DNA from: Thiocapsa sp035467215
GTDB lineage: Bacteria; Pseudomonadota; Gammaproteobacteria; Chromatiales; Chromatiaceae
Reading direction: 5' to 3'
Length of the DNA: 18,113 nucleotides
Assembly (NCBI RefSeq): GCF_035467215.1
Contig: NZ_DATITZ010000191.1
Location: 1-18,113 of the forward strand
Of the stretch, positions 13,921-18,113 are shown one piece after another (positions within the stretch are counted from its first letter, which is position 1; each line of letters starts with the position of its first letter). Both the position numbers and the translations under genes were made by a program. The notes under the pieces are model-generated. The model ran no database searches, was not told the DNA's origin, and was given only the letters and a program-made list of their open reading frames with translations.

Positions 13921-15933
13921 TCAACTCTCATCCACCGCGCTGAAATCGTAGTCCATGAGAGCACTCGGGGGCTGGACGAAGGGGCCTTGGAGTAGATCGA
14001 CACCGGCGCGGCACAGACGCGCGATGGTCTCCGGGCTATCGACTCCGCCGGCGATCACGGCAAGGCGCCGTTCACGCAGGCGCTGCACCAGCTCGGCGAG
14101 CGGCTCTGGGTCGAGGGACTGGACCAGGGTGCGTGACAGGCGCGCGAAGGTGGCCGGCACACCCGCGAGCACCCGCTCCGAGGCGTCGCCGGCATCGACG
14201 TCGTTCAGACAAACCGGGATACCGAGCCGCGCCAATCGAGCAACACGGTCGGCTGTGCGAGCAATGTCGGCGGCCGCTTCATCTACCTGAAACTGGATGA
14301 CGGGTCGCAAGCAAAAAAGATCGCGCCGGTTGATCTCGTCGCGAACACGGTCGACCCAATCATCGCGCCCCGCGCCGACGAGCGATTGGTACAGGAAAAG
14401 CTGTGCCGGCTGGCCGGCGTCTCGGCAGGCCACGAGGGCGTCCAGAGCATTGGCCAAGAGCCAGGCGTCGAGTCGCTCGGCTAGTCCGCAGCGCTGTGCG
14501 ATCGGCATGAAGGCGCCCGGCAAGAGCAGCTCGCCGTCCGGGGTCTCCAAGCGTGGCGAGACCTCGTAGCGCGCGCTCGGTGCCGGGATCAGGGACACCA
14601 TGGGTTCGAAGAGCAGTTGTAACCGTTCGGTCAGGATGGCCGCCGATACGGCGTCTTGGTCGGACGTGCGGGGAGGCACGGGGCCGCACCCGTAGCCGAC
14701 GGGTAGACCATCGCCTGCCTTGCGGGCCGAGCGTGCCGCCTTGGCTGCACGCGACATCAAGGTGACGGCGTCGCCGCCGCTGTTCGCCAAGGTGCACCAG
14801 CCGACTCCGACGGCGAGACCTGTCCCGGGAGCGAAACCGACCCGAGACAGGTCCTCCGCGAGCTGCCCGCCGGCACGTGCAAGGCTTGCCGCATCGTCGC
14901 GTCTTACCAGGACGGCCAAACTGCGCTCGCCGACGCGCGCGGCCAGATCGGAGGCGCCACACGACTCGGCAACCGCAACGGCAAGGCGCATCAACGAGGC
15001 CTCGTCGCCGGCGAGATCCAGCACGACCAGCGCACGGCGACCCGCGTCCGTACCCCCGCGGCCGATCAACTGACCGAGCCGCCCCAACAGATGTCCGAGA
15101 CTCGCGAGGCCCGTGAGTGCATCGATGGCATCCGGACCAGCCTGGCGCCGTGCGCGCTCGCGTGCGCGCGCCAGTCGCTGTCTCACGCAGGCGACGAGAT
15201 GATCCGGTGCGACGGGCTTGGCGAGGAAGTCATCACCCCCGACACGCAGGGCCGCCATCTGCTGCTCGGCATCCAATTCGGCGGAGAGAAAGACGATCGG
15301 CAGATCGGCGAAGCGGTCCTGCTCGCGGATGATGCGGGTCAGCTCGATGCCGCTTGCTCCGGGCATGTGCAGATCCATGAGCACGAGATCCGGAGTGAAG
15401 GCGTCGAGTGCGTCCAGTACCGCGAGCGCATCGCCCACGCGCTCGGTCAGCATGCCGGCGGATTCGAGCACACGCGCGGCGAAGAGTGCGGCCACCGGCT
15501 GATCGTCGACCACGAGTACACGATCGGGAGAAGCCGCCTGCTTGCCCGCCAGATCCAGAAGCCGATCGGTCAGCTCTTCGATCTCCATCGGCATCTGTAG
15601 GTAGGCCTTGGCACCCGCGCGCATCGCGGCAAGTCGAAAGCGGATATCGCGCCCGGACGCTAGGCAGACCAGCGGGATCGGCTGCCCGCCGCTTTGCTGC
15701 GCCCGGGCGACGAGGACGCCGAGCGTATCTGCTTCGGGGAGTGCGTCGAGATCGACGAGCAAGAGCGCCGGCGAGCTCGGGTGTGCGCCGGTTAGCCGCT
15801 CGGACGATTCGAAGGTTTCCAGCATGAACCCCTGCGCGAGCAAGAGCGGCCGAAGCGGCGTCGCCAACTCGGCGTTGCGGGTCAGGAGCTGAATTGCGGG
15901 CGCGGATCCGGCATCGGCGTTCGTCTGATTCAT
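13921..15933 (-). CDS. Tandem-receiver response regulator with degenerate GGDEF and EAL domains
   Basis: This is a 670-residue cytoplasmic signalling protein. Residues about 12-128 form a receiver-like fold lacking the N-terminal acidic pair (pseudo-receiver). Residues 138-255 are an intact receiver with D143/D144, phospho-acceptor D187 and K239. Residues about 268-415 are GGDEF-like: DALTGLAS is present but VGERS stands where GGDEF is expected, so cyclase activity is unlikely. Residues about 428-665 are EAL-like: EVSPRL replaces EALLR, and NDVDAGDAS replaces the DDFGTGYSS-type catalytic loop, so phosphodiesterase activity is unlikely, while the QGPFVQPP end is family-like. The layout is FimX-like in spirit: a phospho-regulated c-di-GMP receptor or scaffold. 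ATG 15933 is preferred over GTG 15978, because homology does not require the extra residues. No sensor kinase is adjacent. Confidence 0.88.
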   Translation of the reverse strand: MNQTNADAGSAPAIQLLTRNAELATPLRPLLLAQGFMLETFESSERLTGAHPSSPALLLVDLDALPEADTLGVLVARAQQSGGQPIPLVCLASGRDIRFRLAAMRAGAKAYLQMPMEIEELTDRLLDLAGKQAASPDRVLVVDDQPVAALFAARVLESAGMLTERVGDALAVLDALDAFTPDLVLMDLHMPGASGIELTRIIREQDRFADLPIVFLSAELDAEQQMAALRVGGDDFLAKPVAPDHLVACVRQRLARARERARRQAGPDAIDALTGLASLGHLLGRLGQLIGRGGTDAGRRALVVLDLAGDEASLMRLAVAVAESCGASDLAARVGERSLAVLVRRDDAASLARAGGQLAEDLSRVGFAPGTGLAVGVGWCTLANSGGDAVTLMSRAAKAARSARKAGDGLPVGYGCGPVPPRTSDQDAVSAAILTERLQLLFEPMVSLIPAPSARYEVSPRLETPDGELLLPGAFMPIAQRCGLAERLDAWLLANALDALVACRDAGQPAQLFLYQSLVGAGRDDWVDRVRDEINRRDLFCLRPVIQFQVDEAAADIARTADRVARLARLGIPVCLNDVDAGDASERVLAGVPATFARLSRTLVQSLDPEPLAELVQRLRERRLAVIAGGVDSPETIARLCRAGVDLLQGPFVQPPSALMDYDFSAVDES

Positions 15934-16078
15934 GGTCGTCGGTCTCGTCCAGCGTGGGCCGAGACCTCGAACACACACGCCGACGCGGCGCTCGGCCCGA
16001 GGTCATCGGCGCCGAGGATAAACCGGGCACACGACGTGAACAACTCGCGAATTGACTCGCAGACTTGGGTGACCGACC

Positions 16079-17083
16079 TCAATAGCCGATGCGCGGGGCT
16101 CCGCCGCCGAGCGCCTCGACCAGCCCGGCCGCAAAGCTCGCACCGATGCGTCGCGATAGGCTCTCGAAGAGATCGCGTTCCTTGGTGTAATCGACCAGGG
16201 TTTCCGCGCCGATCACGTCGCGTGCAACCGAGCTGGAGCTGCCCAGATCGTCGACCAAGCCCAGCGCGACGGCCTCTTGGCCGCTCCAGAAGAGTCCGCT
16301 GAAGACCTCTTCGCCCCCCTTCAGCCGGTCTCCGCGACCGGCTTTGACCTCGGCGATGAACTGATCATGCAGGTTGTCGAGAACAGTCTGGATAAATGCC
16401 TTCTGATCCGGCGGCAGCGGGGAGAAGGGGTCGAGGATCCCCTTGTTCTCCCCGGCGGTCAGCAGACGCCGCTCGATCCCGAGCTCCTTGATCGCCTCGT
16501 CAAGACCGAAGCTGCCGATGCGCACGCCGATGGAGCCGACCAGGCTGGCCTTGTCGGCATAGATCGAATCGGCGGCAACGGCGATGTAATAGCCGCCCGA
16601 GGCGCAGATGTCGGTCGCCACGGCATAGACGGGCATCTCCTTGTCGTTGTCTTCCTTGTACTTGGCCTTCAACCGCTTGATCTCGTCGTTGATATAGCCG
16701 GCCTGGACCGGGCTGCCGCCGGGGCTGTTGATGCGCAGGATGATGCCCTTGACCTTGTCGGCCTCGAAGGCTTCGCGCAGGGCGCTGATGACCCGGTCCG
16801 CGCTCGCGTCGGCCTCGGGCGCGATGACACCCTTGATGTCGATCACTGCCGTGTGCTCATCGCTCGGCGAGATGCGCTCGAGCAGGTCTTGGGAATAGGC
16901 CGCGATCAGCAGTCCGATCAGATAGACCAGGACCAGCGCCTTGAAGAAGACGCCCCAGCGACGACCGCGACGCTGCTCGCGCAGGTGCTCGAGCGCGAGC
17001 TTATTGATGAGCGCGCGCTCCCAATCGGGTGCATCGGGCGACGGCATCTCGTCGCGGGGTTTGGTCCAAAACTTCCAATTCAT
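16079..17083 (-). CDS. sppA: S49-family signal-peptide peptidase, membrane-anchored
   Basis: This 334-residue single-domain S49 peptidase has a cytoplasmic N-terminus, one membrane segment at about 45-64 (VFFKALVLVYLIGLLIAAYS), then the catalytic domain. Seen are GIILRINSPGG (113-123), nucleophile S162 in CASGGYYIA and the general-base lysine K214 in ENKGILDPF. SppA degrades cleaved signal peptides in the inner membrane. It is the short form; E. coli SppA is a duplicated, longer protein. ATG 17083 follows TGGAGTG about 6 nt upstream. It lies downstream of the rluC-HAD pair, a gammaproteobacterial arrangement, with a 260-bp gap holding inverted repeats. Confidence 0.95.
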   Translation of the reverse strand: MNWKFWTKPRDEMPSPDAPDWERALINKLALEHLREQRRGRRWGVFFKALVLVYLIGLLIAAYSQDLLERISPSDEHTAVIDIKGVIAPEADASADRVISALREAFEADKVKGIILRINSPGGSPVQAGYINDEIKRLKAKYKEDNDKEMPVYAVATDICASGGYYIAVAADSIYADKASLVGSIGVRIGSFGLDEAIKELGIERRLLTAGENKGILDPFSPLPPDQKAFIQTVLDNLHDQFIAEVKAGRGDRLKGGEEVFSGLFWSGQEAVALGLVDDLGSSSSVARDVIGAETLVDYTKERDLFESLSRRIGASFAAGLVEALGGGAPRIGY

Positions 17084-17098
17084 GGGTCACTCCAGGGA

Positions 17099-17214
17099 TT
17101 AAACCGCGCCCGGCGCGGTATGCGATGTTTCGGATGAGATCGACGCCGGCAGACTTGACGAGCGTTGGAGTCGGCGCGGTTTAAGAGATTAAAAAATAAG
17201 TTGTTATAAACCGC
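17099..17214. repeat. Inverted-repeat cluster in the sppA leader
   Basis: TTAAACCGCGCC (17099-17110) and GGCGCGGTTTAA (17173-17184) are a perfect 12-bp inverted repeat separated by 62 bp. An 8-bp TAAACCGC (17207-17214) again pairs with GCGGTTTA (17176-17183). Inside the first arm, ACCGCGC-CCG-GCGCGGT (17103-17119) is a 7-bp-arm hairpin. An AT-rich block (17181-17210) lies between arms. These may be operator sites, a leader RNA structure or a dispersed repeat. The remainder of 17120-17343 shows nothing clear. Confidence 0.6.
17181..17210 (-). promoter_or_regulatory. Candidate sppA promoter region (AT-rich)
   Basis: A 30-bp AT-rich island in a GC-rich gap, about 100-125 bp upstream of the sppA start, is the only promoter-like composition there. 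On the minus strand TATAAC and TTTAAT could be -10 elements, but no -35 fits with standard spacing. The flanking inverted-repeat arms would place a regulator over it. Confidence 0.25.
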
Positions 17215-17343
17215 TTCCCCGCTAAGAGGCGTGGATGCTGACACACCTCGAGCTCACTCGAAAACGAGCATCTCGCTCTGAACACGGCTTAGGCCTTGGG
17301 TCTCGACGACATGCGGGCGGCAACGCGGCGTCGCGGTCTCGGC

Positions 17344-18003
17344 TCAGCGCATGCCGTAACCGGTCAGCCAGGCGGGCAGCGCTGCGATGTCGTGGATGCA
17401 GTCGAGCGGGGCGTGCGGCAGAAGACGCTCGACCGGGTGGACGCCGTAGGAGACGGCGAGTGCCTTGGTGCGGGCATTCAAGGCCATCTGCATGTCGTAC
17501 TCGGTGTCGCCGATCATGAGCGTGGCGGAGGCGTCGGCACCGAGCTCGTCCATCAGCTCGAACAGCATCTGCGGGTTTGGCTTGGAGAATGTCTCGTCGG
17601 CGCAGCGCGTCGCATTAAAGAGTGCACCGAGACCGGTGTCGGCGAGTGCCTTGTCGAGTCCGACGCGACCCTTTCCCGTGGCGACGGCCAAGCGGTAGCC
17701 TTCGTCCGCCAGCTGGCTCAAGGTCTCGCGAGCGCCGGCGAAGAGCACGGAGGGCGTCGGATCGATTTCGAGGAAATAGCGGCGGTAGCCGGTGGCCAGA
17801 TCCCGGAGGGTCTGCGGATCCGCTTCCGGGTGCAATCGCAGGAGAGCTTCGTCCAGACCCAGCCCGATCACGTCGCGCGCGGCCTCGCGGGCCGGCGGCG
17901 GCAGGCCGAGATCGCCGAAGGCCGCCTGAAGACAATGGACGATGCGTGCCTCGGAATCCATCAGGGTCCCGTCCCAGTCGAACACGATCAAGTCGAAGGT
18001 CAC
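17344..18003 (-). CDS. HAD-IA family phosphatase (phosphoglycolate phosphatase-like)
   Basis: This 219-residue HAD hydrolase has the nucleophile motif FDWDGTL (D9, D11), motif II T109 in VATGKG, motif III K141 in SKPNP and motif IV GDTEYD (D166, D170). The helical cap between residues 15 and 80 fits subfamily IA (Gph/PGP-like). The substrate is not determinable; phosphoglycolate or a nucleotide monophosphate is likely. The GTG start at 18003 overlaps the rluC stop (GTGA), so it is translationally coupled. The rluC-HAD-sppA order is common in gammaproteobacteria. All catalytic residues are present. Confidence 0.94.
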   Translation of the reverse strand: MTFDLIVFDWDGTLMDSEARIVHCLQAAFGDLGLPPPAREAARDVIGLGLDEALLRLHPEADPQTLRDLATGYRRYFLEIDPTPSVLFAGARETLSQLADEGYRLAVATGKGRVGLDKALADTGLGALFNATRCADETFSKPNPQMLFELMDELGADASATLMIGDTEYDMQMALNARTKALAVSYGVHPVERLLPHAPLDCIHDIAALPAWLTGYGMR

Positions 18004-18113
18004 GCGGCGGGCTCCAATGCAGACAGAAAGTGCTCGAGGTCATCGGGCAGGGGCGCCTCGACCCGATGCGGTCGATCGGCCGTTGCCAACTGGAAGCTCA
18101 AGGCGGAGGCGTG
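18000..18113 (-). CDS. rluC: Ribosomal large-subunit pseudouridine synthase, C-terminus only (RluC-like)
   Basis: Reading leftward from the window edge, 37 codons are open to TGA at 18002-18000: HASALSFQLATADRPHRVEA, then PLPDDLEHFLSAL. This is the RluC/D-family end (LHA..L.F...HRVEAPLP.DL...L). RluC isomerises specific uridines of 23S rRNA. The 5' part lies outside the window, so gene identity rests on the tail and on the neighbour order with a HAD phosphatase and sppA. Confidence 0.72.
   Translation of the reverse strand, partial: HASALSFQLATADRPHRVEAPLPDDLEHFLSALEPAA

Noticed and set aside
15934..15978. GTG start extending the response regulator by 15 residues
   Set aside because: The extension lacks homology and has no better ribosome-binding site than ATG 15933.
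17255..17290. CTCG-AAAA-CGAG hairpin downstream of the HAD gene as a terminator
   Set aside because: The arms are only 4 bp and no T-run follows on the minus strand.
1..18113. CRISPR arrays, tRNA or rRNA genes, insertion sequences
   Set aside because: No regularly spaced repeats, no tRNA-like cloverleaf or CCA end, and no transposase-like protein were seen on either strand.

Overview
The window reads as chromosomal DNA from a GC-rich proteobacterium. The order rluC - HAD phosphatase - sppA at the right end and the long HrpA-type helicase are typical of Gammaproteobacteria. A purple-sulfur-type gammaproteobacterium is plausible, but I cannot prove it from this sequence. Every gene I support is on the minus strand, so the window is described here from its right end (transcriptionally upstream) to its left end.

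Right part, 18113 to about 9089 (mostly core). It holds the C-terminus of an RluC-like pseudouridine synthase, a HAD-IA phosphatase starting with GTG inside the rluC stop (GTGA), a membrane-anchored S49 signal-peptide peptidase (sppA), and a response regulator with two receiver domains and degenerate GGDEF and EAL domains. A Phd-type antitoxin / PIN-domain toxin pair follows, then a full-length HrpA DEAH helicase starting at TTG 11 bp after the toxin stop. The sppA leader carries a perfect 12-bp inverted repeat and a partial third copy. The antitoxin leader carries a 9-bp tandem repeat and a hairpin.

Left part, 8954 to 1 and continuing beyond the window (accessory, defence-like). This is one tightly packed operon in which nearly every junction overlaps. 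The order is: (1) a 914-residue fusion of an HsdR-N type PD-(D/E)XK nuclease with an N6-adenine methyltransferase; (2) a two-TRD HsdS specificity subunit; (3) two small unknown proteins; (4) MntA nucleotidyltransferase and HepT (HEPN) toxin; (5) a RhuM-family protein; (6) a 64-residue small protein; (7) a coiled-coil plus winged-helix (Mrr-N-like) protein; (8) an SMC/Rad50-like ATPase resembling DndD, cut by the left edge. No HsdR translocase and no dndB, dndC or dndE is visible in the window.

How it may work together (inference): the nuclease-methyltransferase plus HsdS resembles the two-subunit architecture of BcgI-type enzymes. The DndD-like ATPase, the winged-helix protein and the small protein could form a sensing or effector module linked to that modification, and MntA/HepT could be an embedded abortive-infection or addiction module. 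The first half of hsdS is much more AT-rich than its surroundings, as expected if the target-recognition domain was swapped in.
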